The position numbers and the translations under genes are program-made. Of a DNA stretch of 64,000 bases, positions 12,346 through 24,945 are shown piece after piece (position 1 is the stretch's first letter; each line of letters begins with the position of its first letter). The DNA comes from Microcebus murinus. Its lineage: Eukaryota; Chordata; Mammalia; Primates; Cheirogaleidae. A model generated the notes under the pieces. That model worked only from the letters and a program-made list of their open reading frames with translations. It had not been told where the DNA came from and ran no database searches. The stretch lies in assembly GCF_040939455.1 (NCBI RefSeq), contig NC_134108.1:37306501-37370500 (forward strand), given 5' to 3'.

Positions 12346-14385
12346 GAGACTGAACAGGAAAAAAAGAACAGAAAAAATATATCTCAATTATAGTTTTATA
12401 AAATGGATCTTCCCAGTGAGGTTAATATTAGTAGTACCATGGGAATTTCATTAATCCAACATTTTATTTCACCATGCTCTGAGGAATGTTCTTAGAGGAT
12501 AAAGATAATGGACTCCAGGAAATGCCAACCTCTATATATGTTAAAAATCCATGTTAAAAAATCTAATTGAATGAAAAACTATTTAGAGACACTTGGTTTT
12601 GAAGTTAAAAGTGCTTATGTATTTCAGTGCAGCTAATTGTACACAACTTAAGTGTCCTACTTTTAAAACATAACACCTATTTGTCAGTGTGGCAATATGA
12701 AGGTATTTACTCATTTTTAAAAGAAGACATTAAATATATGAAAATAAGGTTTCATCATATTCTTCTCTTTACATAACATCTAAAATATGCTCTATAAAAG
12801 CATTTCACAGATTACTTCACAGCCTAATTACCTAGTCTGAAATTAAATGATCTAATAATTGTATTTCTTCCTAAATCATAAAGTGCTAATTAAATAAATA
12901 CAAGAAATTTATTTTAACCTACATATTCAATTCCAAATAAATTTTACCACATAGCTTGAATATCATGTTTTTGCCCATGTGACGATCCTTCTAATAATAT
13001 TATGTACTGTAAACAAAGTTATCCAATGTAAAACATGCAGTTCAGCAGTTGAATTTAAGTTTCATTGGCCTCCACGTCAACATTTTAGTATTATTTTTAC
13101 CATTTCTCCTTTCAAATCTCTATTAGTTAGCCAGGTCTTCTCCGATTAACCCTCTAGTGTAAATAAGTTTAAAGGGCCAGTGTAAGTGGATTTAAAAAGA
13201 GAATTTCAAAAAAGAAGCCTCTCTTAAAATATTTCTTGAGTGGAACAGCTATATTTTAAAAGTGATTTTTGGACCATTAATCATCACTATTTTGGTTACA
13301 ATGAAAGTGGCCAAAATACCAAGGGTTGCTTCTGGAACTGAAACAGTATTGCAAAATATAGTCATCCTTCCTGCATTTTTCAAGAGAAAATAATAAGAAA
13401 GCATGTAATTCCAGTAGTATGCTTTTACAAACTGCTACTGGTAGGATATAAACTCATCATAGGGGTTAAATATAAAGGAATACAGGGGTTGCATGAAAAA
13501 TTCCTTGAATCCTTGACTTCTTAAGATGTGTTACTTATTTCTCTAGTTTTGATTTTATTTTGAATTTGAAATAAAGTACATAATAAGAAAAAAATAAGTT
13601 CATAAAAGGAAAAAAGAGGCATTTGACTGTAAGAGGTTGAAAGCTGCTCCATTGTGATGATGAAAATTAAAGATGGCAGTTTTGACATCATTGAATTCAA
13701 CTGAGCATGCTCAAGACAACTGGTCCGACCTATGAGAAATTGTTTTTAAGTTACTTCACAGTGTACCTAAAAAGCTTTGAAGTACAATGTCTTGAGTAAA
13801 CATCACTTTGAGGAAGACACTAAATTTTACAATAAATATAAAAGCACATATTTTTGTTTATTATTTTTTAAATATCTATACTTAGTATTGTTGATGCTGG
13901 AAACTCCCAGGCCCAGAGGGCCTTTAAAGTTTACCTTGAGTGTTTTTTGTTTCAAATGTGTTCTGCTCAAAAATAAATTAACATTCCACTTATAATCTTA
14001 GGAAATAATCGACTATTATAATTGATGCCAAACCTTGAGCCTAAACTGTTTCAAATGCACTCAACCGAATACATTCACATTCTCACTGCCATATTTCTGA
14101 GTATCACAAACCTGTTAATTCAGCAGAGATAGTCATTGCTTTATATGTATGCTGACATGTGATTTAGATTTTTAAAAAATCTTTTGTTTTTAATCTGTTT
14201 TCCTTCTTCACAGTTTAGGGGGTGGTGTGGGAATGAGGAAACACATCTGAAGTTCTGTTTGGCAATCATAAAGTTGTAGCCTAGAAATCTGTTTAGCCTC
14301 AAAGACAAAGACTAAGTAATTTCCCAGTAATTTAAGCAAACATTGCCTTGTAACTCAGGGGATATTAAATGATGCACAATTTGTT

Positions 14386-14414
14386 AACATTTTTCTTAAC
14401 TTAAGAAAAATGTT
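14386..14414. repeat. Near-perfect palindrome
   Basis: Perfect 14-bp arms AACATTTTTCTTAA and TTAAGAAAAATGTT around a single C. It may extrude as a cruciform. Confidence 0.9.
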
Positions 14415-14673
14415 TCTTTCTTAATTTAAGAAAAAGTTTTCACTTATCTCCCAAAGAGAGAGAAACTAGTCACTTAAATTAGAATTTCTTTAGGTCTAGA
14501 AAATTACCTCTCTCTCTATATATATATATATTTTCATTATTTCGGCATATTATGGGGGTACAGATTTTAAGGTTTCAATAAATGCCCATTTCCCCCCCTC
14601 TCCCCAAAAGTCTGAGTCTCCATCATGACCATCCCCCAGATGGTGCACATCTCACTCATTATGTATGTATATA

Positions 14674-14694
14674 CCCGCCCCCCTCCCCCCTCCC
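14674..14694 (-). other. G-quadruplex-capable run in the L1 3' UTR
   Basis: On the minus strand (L1 sense) four G-runs of three to six bases are separated by one-base spacers. On the + strand these are the C-runs 14674-14676, 14678-14683, 14685-14690 and 14692-14694. A G-rich polypurine tract is a typical feature of mammalian L1 3' UTRs. Confidence 0.7.
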
Positions 14695-14750
14695 ACCTGC
14701 CCAATACCCTATTACTGTAGTACCTATGTGTCCACTTAGGTGCTACTCAG

Positions 14751-15983
14751 TTAATACCAGTTTGCTGGAGAATATATCTGGTGCTTGTTTTTCCATTCTT
14801 GGGATACTTCACTTAGTAGTATGGGTTCCAGCTCTAACCAGGAAAATACAAGATGTGCTATATCACCATTGTTTCTTAGAGCTGAATAGTACTCCATGGT
14901 ATACATATACCACATTTTATTAATCCATTCTTGGATTGATGGACACTTGGGCTGTTTCCACAGCCTTGCAATTATGAATTGTGCTGCTATAAACATTCGA
15001 GTGCAGGTGTCTTTTTTGTAGAGTGTCATTGGATCATTTGGGTAGATGCCCAGCAATGGGATTGCTGGATCAAATGGTAGATTCACTTGTATCGCTTTAA
15101 GGTATCTCCATATTGCTTTCCACAGAGGTTGAACTAGTTTGCAGTCCCACCAACAGTGTAGGAGTGTTCCTCTCTCTCCGCAACCACGCCAGCATTTATT
15201 GTTTGGAGATTTTTTGATAAAGGCCATTCTCACTGGGGTTAAGTGATATCTCATTGTGGTTTTGATTTGCATTTCCCTGATGATTAGAGATGTTGAGCAT
15301 TTTTTCATATGTTTGTTGGCCATGCTTCTGTCTTCTTTAGAAAAATTTCTGTTCAAGTCCTTTGCCCACTTTTTAATGGGGTTATTTGATTTTTTCTTCC
15401 TGATTTTCGTGAGTTCTAAGTATATTCTAGTTATCAGTCCCTTATCGGATGCATAGGATGCAAAAATTTTCTCCCATTCTGTAGGTTGTCTGTTTACTTT
15501 CATGACTATTTCTTTGGCTGTGCAGAAACTTTGTAGTTTGATCATGTCCCATTTATTTATTTTTGTTGCTGCTGTGATTGCCTTTGGGGACTTCTTCATA
15601 AACTCTTTGCCAAGGCCGATGTCTAGGAGAGTGTTTCCAACTTTTTCCTCTAGAGTTCTAATAGTTTCATACCTTAGGTTTAAGTCTGTTATCCAGCGTG
15701 AGTTGGTTTTTGTGAGAGGTGAAAGGTGTGGGTCCTGTTTTAGCCTTCTACAGGTGGCTATCCAGTTTTCCCAGCACCATTTATTGAAGAGGGATTCTTT
15801 TCCCCAGCGTATGTTTTTGTCTGCTTTATCAAAGATTAGGTGGCTATATGAGGATGGTTTTATATCAGGATTCTCACATCTGTTCCACTGGTCAATGTTC
15901 CTATTTTTGTGCCAATACCATATTGTTTTAATTACTACAGCTTTGTAGTATAGTTTGATATCTGGCATGTTAATGCCTCCCAT
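14751..15983 (-). pseudogene. L1 ORF2 C-terminal fragment (410 open codons)
   Basis: The open frame covers the C-terminal third of L1 ORF2p, downstream of the reverse-transcriptase core. It starts near [14 protein letters not shown] and includes the cysteine-rich region ([20 protein letters not shown]), [15 protein letters not shown] and the C-terminal end in PANWY. One stop separates it from the continuing upstream frame (16017-16268, [14 protein letters not shown]), and everything 5' of that is inverted or missing. The enzyme activities are therefore lost. The long open frame shows that the insertion is young relative to the other repeats here. Confidence 0.93.
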
Positions 15984-17514
15984 TTTGTTTTTGTTGCCTA
16001 GAATTGCTCTTGATATTCAGGGTCTTCTTTGGTTCCATACAAAGCGTAAAATTATTTTTTCTATATCTGTGAAGAATGCTGATGGGATTTTAATAGGTAT
16101 TGCATTGAATCTGTAGATCAGTTTGGGTAGTATAGACATTTTGATGATATTGAGTCTGCCGATCCACGAGCCTGGTATGGATTTCCATCTGTTTACATCC
16201 TCTGTTATTTCCTTCCTCAGTGTTTCATAGTTCTCCCTGTAGAGGTCTTTTACGTCCAAGGTATCCAAATAGGGGCAGAAGAGATCAAACTTTCACTGTT
16301 TGCTGATGATATGATATTGTATCTAGAAAACCCGAAAGATTCAACCAAGAAACTCCTGGAACTGATCAAGAATTTAGTAAAGTCTCAGGATACAAAATCA
16401 ATACACAGAAATCAGAGGCATTCATATACGCCAACAACAATCTAATTGAGAACCAAATCAAAGACTCAATTCCCTTCACAATAGCAACAAAGAAATTAAA
16501 GTACCTAGGAATATACTTAACCAAGGACGTACCTCTATATATTTTTTAACAACTTTTCTTACATATCAAAATTAGAACCACCTAGATAGCAATGGCAGTA
16601 CTATGCTCATTATATTACATTTAAGATAGGATATTGCACACAATCAGTGCTCAATCATTGTCATGAAAGAAGAATTGCTATTTTTTAGCCACCTCATATT
16701 AAGTACTACTATGTGCAATGTACACACATCAACATACACGCAATTTATTTGTTTACCTAGTTTGGTTAGCACTTACGATATTGAAAAATAATCCTTACTT
16801 CAGTTTAGTTCCAAATATTTGGATCTGAATATTTTCTGGGAGATAAGGAGTAAGCGTTAGTTGTTTCATGACTCCTTATGAAAGCAGTGCTTGGATTTCA
16901 AAGACCCTGCCAAAGCTGGCTGTGAGGACATAGTGACTAAGTGATCTCTGGATAATATTTATAGCAGCCTACATTTATGGAGCGCTCCCATATGTTTGAG
17001 TTAAGTAATTATGAAAATTGAGCTGATAATTATCTAACATTTACTAGATCATTTGTTCTGCCTTAGGTGCTTTATACCAACAGGTTCCTGTACAATGAAC
17101 TTGAGTGAGCACCAATAATTGCCATGTGGTGCAGCCAGAGACTCATGGGCAGAGGGTCAGAAGATGCCTGGGACCCCTTCTTTCTTGCCACCCTGTGGAG
17201 TGGCTCAGATAGATGCAGGTGGGAAAATCTAGAGACCCCATCTCTTAGTTACTCCTTCCTTTGAAAAGCATGAAGACGACATTATAGTTGGGGTAAATCA
17301 TTTGAGTTTGGGTCCTATGCAGTCAGTGTTTAGATGCCAAGAACCCAAGGGAATACTGGAAACTGCAGTTTTGTAACATTTGAAGACCCTGGGAGAAGTT
17401 GAGATCATTCACAGGCCTCCTGTTGAGGGCAAGGGAGGCACTTAGTCCTGGCTAGCAAACTCAAAAGAGCCTGGGGGTCATTCAACAGTCTTGCTTATGT
17501 TTTCACACTGACAT

Positions 17515-17645
17515 TTAGCACTTAGCAGGCAGAGTACCATGTGATTTGTATGTATTATTTCATGTCATACTCATAAGAACTTTATGAGGTAAATATTCTT
17601 GTGCTTATTGTCATTTTACATTTCAGCAAACTGAAGCAGAGTGCA
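17515..17645 (-). repeat. MIR SINE
   Basis: Reverse-strand MIR: TATGTATTATTTCATGTCAT, AAGAACTTTATGAGGTAAAT and ATTTCAGCAAACTGAAGCAG. A downstream piece near 17820-17865 (CACACAGCTGTTAGATGGCA) may be its continuation. Confidence 0.7.
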
Positions 17646-18804
17646 TCATTTTTTACACTATATAATACTGTTTGTCAGAACTGGGTATATTTAGAGTATA
17701 GAAAGACTGATTAAAAGGATAACAGGCATGAAGGGTCAAGGTCTAGGGTTACTATTGGAATAGTAACTTTGGGAAAGCAGAGGTGTCAATACATTTTATA
17801 AACATGGTAAATGTTAATCTTCTCAATATCACACAGCTGTTAGATGGCAAAAGTATCAGGACTAGAGAGAAAAGAGTAAAGCACTGACTTTGTTTACACA
17901 ATTTAAGAGGCCTCCAAAAATCCTCAGTAATTAAAATAAATAATATCTCAATGCAATATTTAAAACTTCAAAATTAATAAAAAACATACGATGAAGAAAA
18001 TATTAAAATTTTAAATCAAGACAGGAACAGGATCATTATTACTGTTTTCTCCTTTTGTCTCTGGATCCTGAACTTGAATGCTACCACTCTGAACTCAGAG
18101 CCCAAGCTTATAAACATTATTTGCTGATGTTTCTCAGGATATGAAAGATAAAGAAGAGTCAGATATAAATTACATAATGTAAGGCTGATGGTCAAATATA
18201 ATAATGAAAAAATGGCTTGATTCTTTAAGAGGAAAGCTGAAAAAATAACTCATTTACTTTTCCTTGTATAGTCCCATTTATTAATAGAAACTTAAGTATG
18301 AGTGTATTTCGGCTTCAAACAGAGAGTGTAAATAAAAATCTTACTTAATTTTAAATTTTCTTGGCCTCTCTTGCTTCTCTTGTGTTCTTTCACCAGTGCC
18401 AAGAATCCAATTATTGACTACAGGTAACCTAAAGCTGTTTTCTCTGCATTTAGTTGTGTCTTTTTCTATGAAAAATATAAGATACAGTTAAGAGTGATTT
18501 GAACACTAAGAAATATTTCTTATCTCATATAACAGAAGCACTGATGGTAGGGTGATTACGACATCGGATACTTTAATGCCTCAACGATGTCATCATGGAC
18601 TCAATGTTTGCAATTGATTGTGCCTTCCTCAATGAGTCAGCTACTGTCATGTTTACAAGATGACAGCAGGAGCTTCAGGCTCTTGCATTCCCATTTGACA
18701 AAGTCCTTGTTCCTCCTTTTATGAGCAAGAAAATCCCTCCTTGAATCTCCCCAACCAAAACCTTGCCTTAGAACTCATTGTGCATTTATGATTTTTTTTT
18801 TTGA

Positions 18805-19045
18805 TAGTACATAGCACATTAGTTAAAAGTCTTGTTCTGCTCATCTCAGGGTGTGCAAAATCTGGCTCCATTACTTACTAGCTTTCTAACCTTACTCATT
18901 TTAATTCTCTGTGCCTCGGTTTTTCTTATATTTAAAAAGAAAGGGATAAAACAATATGTCTACTTCATTGGGTTGTTGACAGGGAAAAGTGAGTTAATAC
19001 GTGTAAAGATCTTAGAATGGCGTCTACCTACTGTTATTTTTATGG
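18805..19045 (+). repeat. MIR SINE
   Basis: MIR order is kept: TCTGGCTCCATTACTTACTA, CTCTGTGCCTCGGTTTTTC, TACTTCATTGGGTTGTTGAC and GAGTTAATACGTGTAAAGAT. Confidence 0.8.
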
Positions 19046-19228
19046 TGATTTTCACTGTTGTGTATATAATTTAACTGATAAAAACATGAGAAATAAGAAA
19101 GTACAATTACCTGAGTATCTCTTAAGAAAGAAGACCTCCATAAAAGTTGTAGTTGCATTGTATAACATTTTTCCATTGATATGATTTGGATGTGATGTCT
19201 GAAAGAGAAAATAAGACTCAACTTGAGG

Positions 19229-19249
19229 CCTAGTAGCTTATATATATAT

Positions 19250-19282
<33 letters not shown>

Positions 19283-19283
19283 C
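19229..19283 (+). repeat. TA/TG microsatellite
   Basis: A TATATA run passes into about 15 TG units. Likely polymorphic. Confidence 0.95.
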
Positions 19284-19999
19284 TTTAAGTTTTTAAAAAA
19301 GTTGTTCATGTGGCTGAAAATCAGAAGCTGGTCTCAAACCAGCAACATTGACTTCATAAAAATAGCCTGATCTTACTATTGTAGAGCCAAGCAATATATG
19401 TATGTCTGCAAAGTACATACAGTACATTTAAGCATAAAGATAATCAAACTGGATCTATTTTGTTGGATTTTATTGTTAAGTTCTTCAGTTAACACTTACA
19501 ATGAAGAGGAATGGGGAAATAGTCTCAATCTATTCTGATCATAAAAATCCCATTTTCAATATCCTCCCATTAGATATAAAATATACCAGTGCTAAAAATG
19601 CTTTTAATGGTGCCAGTATGATCCAGTTCATCACATATGATTCTTTTAAAATCCTCACTTGCAATTATAAAATTCCATTTCATTTCCTATCTTTAAGGTT
19701 TAATCTTACCATTCTGACTACTATTTCTTGCTCACATAAAATTATCTGGAATGTAGTAAAATAGAATGCAAAGAGTGAAAATACATTACCAATGAACCAT
19801 GAAGATTGCCTTTCCTGAGACCAGCATTTTACAGCTTGGGTGCTCCAAAAATCCCTAGAATACAACATAATTCTTCAGTGATCCCCTCTCTCATATTATT
19901 TTTCCCCTCTCTACAGTATCTTACCCATCAGCACGATCTCTGGAATATGCTTCCCATTTGAACAATGTGGAAAACAAAAACCCCACTATGATCCTAGTC

Positions 20000-20975
20000 C
20001 CTCTTCTAGTATTACCTAATCTCTGTCATTTGCAGAAAACGTACTTGCCCTCCATTTATTTTCCATTTGGTTTTGAATGCAATCCACTGAAACTACTCTT
20101 TGAAGGTCACTAGTGACACCCCCATAATTAAATTCAAAGGTCCATTCTCAATCTGCATCTTACTTGACCTGTCAGTGGCATTTGCTAGTTGGTCATTCTG
20201 TCCTCCTTGGACAACATATTTGCTTGATATCTAGTACACTATAGTCTCTCTCTCTCTCTCTCATCTCTCTTTATCAGAACCAATTGCTGGTTCCTGCTCA
20301 CCTCCCTGACTTATCATTATCTTCCTATATTCTAAATATTGAAGTCTTCCTGGGTTCACTCTCTTGGTGATCTCATTGTTATCATGGATTTGAATAACTT
20401 CTATCCTCTGCTGGACTCCCAAATTTCTATCTTCAGATAGAACTTCTCTTTTGTAGATCATAATGAGTTATATAAATATCTACATCTCCATGTAGGTATC
20501 TAATAGGCAACTCCAGTTTGAAAAGTCTAAAACTTGACTGCTTTTCCACTCTCCTCTACAACAAAAATCTTGTTTCTCTACAGTCCTCCCCCATCCAGTA
20601 AATAGAATTTCCATCCTTCCAGTTTCTCACATCACAAATCTTGAAGTTATCCTCATTTCTCTCTTTCTCTCATATCTAATAGCTGCACTGGAAGCATATA
20701 CTATTAATTCTACCTTTGAAATACATTTAGAATCTGACCACATCTCACCACACACACTGTTACTACCTGATAAAAATCACCAATATCTTTCTCTTGGATT
20801 ATTTCAGTTGGCTCCTCACTCATCTCCCCGTTTCCAATCCAGCATTCTTTCAATTCTCAACACAGCAAAAGAAGTTTCATAAGTTAAATCACTTCATTCC
20901 TCTGCTCAAACTTTTCAATGACTTCCTATTTCAATCAGAGTAAAAGCCTAATTTTGAAGTACTTGACCTTTAGAT
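20000..20975 (+). repeat. L2 LINE fragment
   Basis: About 1 kb of the L2 3' region, recognised by GTCACTAGTGACACCCCCAT, ACCTGTCAGTGGCATTTG, TCTATCCTCTGCTGGACTCC, CCACTCTCCTCTACAAC and CATTCCTCTGCTCAAACTTT. It is old and degraded. A CT microsatellite lies inside it at 20245-20270. Confidence 0.75.
20245..20270 (+). repeat. CT microsatellite
   Basis: About nine CT units followed by ATCTCTCT, inside an L2 fragment. Confidence 0.9.
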
Positions 20976-21986
20976 AAGATAATACATTGGTATAATTCTC
21001 ATCTTTTAAATATATCAAAGGGAGAAGAATCTCTGAAAAGCTAAAATAGTTTTTAAAATTAAGGAAAACATAGCTCTAAAATTTAATTGCAGATTGAGAA
21101 AAAGCAGGGGTAATTTATACCATATTTCTAGGTAGATCACCTCTTCAATTAGATCTTAAAGGCTACTCTTGCCTCTTCAGAGCAATTTTCATATAATTAG
21201 AACAACATTTTGGAAGTTCCTAATCTATTTGTTTGATTTTATATTATTTAATCTCCCATTTTACAAACATTTTCTATCTCCTAGGACATAAAGAAAGAAA
21301 GATTTATAGATTTCAGTTTTCCTAATTCTGTCCATTGAAGTTTACTTGATGTCCAAATATTTTTTTCAGGTACTGAAATGTTTAACAGGAATAAATCCAA
21401 TTGAATCTAGTTTGAACTTGATATGATCACTACCTTGACAATTTCAGATTCTTCCTGAGGTATCACAAATTATAAAAAATGGACCTATCAGTCTTAATTT
21501 AGCCACAGTTACTTTAGTTAACTTAGATACATTGTTTGAAAATTTATAGAGCCATCTTCTCCATGATGCTGTGCAGTATAATATAGGTCAAAAATGATTT
21601 ATTTCATTCCTGAACATCCATAACTTAGGGTTTATTTGCAATTTGGACAACATAAATATATACTGTTTAAATTCATTCCTAATTTTTCCCTGTGCTGAAC
21701 TCTTATTTGGATTATGAATAATAAATTGCCAAAGGCAATTTATTTCTTGGTGACCTCATAATATTTGCTACCAGAGGTACCGGTAACTTTTATTTTTAAT
21801 TGAAGGCACATGCATATTATGGCAATATATAGTTTCTGTTTCTGAGCAAAAATTATAGACAAGGATATTTAAATTATTAAAATTGACACGTTCATTGTGT
21901 CAAAAGAACAAATCAGGAAAAATAGCTTTTCTTAGGTTCTTTGGAAATGATTGCAAAATTTTTCTTTTGTTTTTGATTACTTCTAG

Positions 21987-22148
21987 CAAGCTCTATTGCC
22001 AAGATTGGCTCAGATCCTCTAAAACTCGTACATGATGCTGTGGAGGAAACCACAGACTGGATCTATGGATTATTTTCTTTGTTGTCTGATATCATCTCAT
22101 CTGAAGGTGACGAAGAAGATGATGATGGGGATGAGGACACTGATAAAG
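21987..22148 (+). CDS. TRDN: Triadin exon 3: luminal juxtamembrane and acidic stretch
   Basis: The exon is 162 nt: two bases completing the codon begun in exon 2, 53 codons, then one base. Acceptor AG is at 21985-21986 and the donor is GTATAA at 22149, a non-optimal donor. The peptide reads SSIAKIGSDPLKLV, then HDAVEETTDWIYGLFSLLSD, then IISSEGDEEDDDGDEDTDK, which matches human triadin directly after the membrane span. The first part may lie close to the membrane on the luminal side; the last 15 residues are strongly acidic. Recalled human triadin has one residue fewer in the acidic run (SSEDEEDDD), so a glycine codon appears to be inserted here. Identity is secure; the indel should be checked against other primates. 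Confidence 0.97.
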
Positions 22149-23226
22149 GTATAAAGAGCATAGAGACATATCTAATTCTTAGGACCAACATTAGACATGT
22201 ATTACAAATGCTGGCCTAGGTTTAATCCCAAATGAGCACTTGGATTAAACTAAACCAAAATGAATACATTTTCTGAGGGCTAAAATGATATCAACAGGCT
22301 GCCAAACATATTACATTGGTCTCTATTTGGTTTCCATCTTATAGCATGTCTGCTGTTATGGCAAAGATGTCAAAATTAAATTCTCATATTAGAGTAGTAT
22401 TATAGTAGAGAAAGTATTACAATGCAATACTGTAAACTCAGAACAGAAACTCACATGTGTATAGTTTTTTGAGAAAAAATACTAGCTATTTTTCAAGTTT
22501 GTCTCTAGGAAAACTGAAATTAAAACAGTAAAACTAAAAATACATATAAATGTTTATACACATAAGTTATCTTCATAGTCAAATAGCAGAAGGCAATCTT
22601 AAAAAGCATGATCAAAGAGTAAATTTATTGAAATAAATGGTGGTAGGTATAGAATGAAGGGACACATTCTAAATGTCACACCAATTATGTAACCTATGTG
22701 CTCTCTCAAATATTAATGAATAAAAGGAAATAGACAAGCCAAATCACACAAAAAGTGCCATTAAATGGGTATGAAAAGAACAAAGTATTGTGATTCTGTC
22801 TTTCAGATAACATTATTTTAGGGTTAGTATTAGTCATCAGAAATCAGGTATTCAGCCTTGAGTACCAGGAAAGGTTTTAGTATTAGAGCCTCTTCTATAA
22901 CTTTGTCTGAATTTATAATTTTTTTTTGTCCCCACTGAGAGGTCAAGATGAACAACAGAGAGCTGAAATTAACATGATATATAACCTATAATGTATAATT
23001 TGGATCACTGCCACAATTTTATTGAACTCATAAAAATGAAACTATCTCAAATAAAAGTACATACAAAGTTTATATTTAAAAACTGGAATTTGGGAAGCAA
23101 AGTAATAAAAGGAGTATAATTGTCAAAACTAATAGATTTTTTTAAAATAAAATGAACAAAAGAAAATGGGAAAATAGTGAAGATGCTAAAAAGTTTTTCT
23201 AATGTACTGTTTTTGTCTTGGTTTAG
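22149..23226 (+). other. TRDN: TRDN intron 3 (1.1 kb)
   Basis: Short intron between exon 3 and microexon 4. AT-rich, ending in the tract tgtttttgtcttggtttag. No repeat, RNA gene or alternative exon was recognised in it. Confidence 0.85.
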
Positions 23227-23259
23227 GAGAAATAGAGGAGCCTCCCTTTAAAAAAAAAG
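23227..23259 (+). CDS. TRDN: Triadin exon 4 (33-nt microexon)
   Basis: A 33-nt exon between acceptor AG (23225-23226) and the strong donor GTAAGT (23260). It adds the shared Gly codon, then EIEEPPFKKK, and one trailing base. Recalled human triadin has GEIDEPPLRKK at this place, directly after the acidic run, so order, length and phase all agree. The exon marks the switch from the acidic stretch to the lysine-rich luminal region. It ends in a nine-adenine run (23250-23258) immediately before its last base. Very short exons are often weakly defined; the near-consensus donor may compensate. Skipping it would keep the reading frame. Confidence 0.95.
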
Positions 23260-24945
23260 GTAAGTTGTTTTCACTTTTGAAAAAAAATTATTTTCTTTTA
23301 TGGTAAAGTTGATTATCAGTTTAACTCAAATATCTTTTACTTGAGTTTTATGAATTTATTTTTAATATAGAGGTTTTATTTAAAGATTATATTAAGGTGC
23401 ATAGTCAGTAAAAAAAAAATACTTAATTTTTCCAATGAAGCTGATCTCGCTATTTTTCAGTTGATTATTTTTGGATGCTTTCTTCAGTAGATTGGTGTGA
23501 ATCTATCCATACACAGACCAATGTGAGTTGGAATTTTAGGAAAGAGGGGAGAATTTTACAGCCAGTGATCTTTATTCTCATACCATAGACAAATTTATTG
23601 ATTTCAAATTTTTCGTCTTATTATTTTATTGTCAATATATTTTGCATATTAAGCAATGACCATGGGACAGGATAGCTGAGATAGCAAGAAGCATAGCCAT
23701 CTTGGAGGCAAGGGCATATCTAGTCAGTGTGAATTATGTGTCATTCCCAAGTAGTGGAGTCACCTAGATATGCTTGGATGTGGTGTAGAGGGGTTCCTTG
23801 CAGGAATAGTTAGAATTTGTAGCTTCTGCAACAGCAACAAAAGAATTAAACCAGTGAAACCCAACTTAAAAATTTTGTTTAGCGGCATGCAGAAACGAAT
23901 CTGTTTTTTATAAAGCTTTCTGAGGAGATAGGAAGAGTTTCTTGACTCATGAATTCAGGATGAGGACACAAGAACTCAAGACAAACTTAAGCCATCAACT
24001 TCAGGTTTAGAGATTCTAGATTAGAATCTAAAAACAACGTTAGAAACATCTATACATCAGAAACAAGGTCTTTTTATAGCTGATCTCCAACGGATGGTGA
24101 CTAGAACATAGTTAAACTTTAAGTGAACTGCTAGTAATTATCTGGAAATAACAGCTTATGCACATGTGCTTTTTTTAAAATTGGAAATGGAAGAGGGGAA
24201 AAGCAGATAATACTGTTTTCTCATTTATATTTATAAATTGAATTTCACAGAATATCATAAGGTCATATTCTCCATAAATTGATATCTACTATTTAATAAA
24301 AAAATCTCTTCTTTCCTTTTGATTTAAATTTTCTTTTAAAATGATTTTAAAATTAACTTTGATGTAATGAGTAGAATAAATTGCAAATCCACACAAAGCT
24401 ATTTAATTATTGCTTCTTAAATGACTGCCTTGATTCACCAAATCAAATTTTCAGCAGAAACACTATTAAATAGTTGTTTAGGATATTTATTAAAAATGTC
24501 AGAAATGCTCATTAGTCAAACAGTCTAAGGGATATATTTGCTTAAATACATGTACACTAATGACCTGAAGGTTTCCATACTCGAAATGAGAGAACTGACT
24601 TAATATCACCTGAATGTATTTTCTTAATAGTATTATTACAAATTTACATGAAAAAATGGACATTTAAGTAAACATCTTATGCATCCAATTTTGGGTACAG
24701 AGCCTATGTAATAATAAACATCAGTTGAAAGTGGACTAACAGAGATATATTTCATTGTAATTATTATTTTTTATGTATAAGCTTTTCTTTTGTAGAGACA
24801 TAGAGGCAAAGAGAGCTTTACAATAATATGTATCATGTAATAAAACATTTCTAATACACATTCTACATCTAAAAGTATGCTTTTGATATTATTAGGAAAG
24901 AAATTCTATAAGCTTATTCTTATCTCATCATGGGTTATTTTACCC

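Larger units (their letters stand above)
14535..16530 (-). mobile_element. L1 insertion, 5'-truncated and 5'-inverted
   Basis: A LINE-1 3' end on the minus strand. The 3' UTR starts at 14535 and ORF2 C-terminal sequence runs from about 14750 to 16262. At about 16263 the orientation flips: 16263-16530 is ORF2 reverse-transcriptase sequence on the + strand, including FADDM and ending at [11 protein letters not shown], which joins the DVKDLYREN start of the minus-strand part. A six-base overlap (GGACGT) is shared at the joint. Target duplication: ACCTCTATATATTTTTT at 16531-16547, followed by AA (an L1 endonuclease TTTT/AA site). An expanded version is at 14506-14534. This is the classic twin-priming structure. 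Confidence 0.93.
4324..21986 (+). other. TRDN: TRDN intron 2 (17.7 kb)
   Basis: Intron between the GTAAGA donor of exon 2 and the acceptor at 21985-21986 (tract tttttgattacttctag). It holds MIR and L2 relics, a MaLR-type LTR with an adjacent GA-rich tract, a young 5'-inverted L1 and microsatellites, each listed separately. Stretches for which I can name nothing include 4330-4990, 5100-6550, 7440-8120, 8220-9220, 10320-11790, 12400-14380, 16550-17500, 17650-18800, 19290-19990 and 20980-21980. These are AT-rich and have stops in all frames at the expected density. No additional triadin exon was recognised. Confidence 0.85.

Noticed and set aside
12184..12387. Serine/leucine-rich frame on the minus strand
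   Set aside because: Pure artefact of the GA-rich tract.
14582..15948. Plus-strand open frames across the L1
   Set aside because: They are antisense shadows of ORF2 and the 3' UTR.
18625..18645. AP-1/MARE-like TGAGTCAGC site as a regulatory element
   Set aside because: A single 9-base match in a 64-kb window is expected by chance. No supporting cluster is present.
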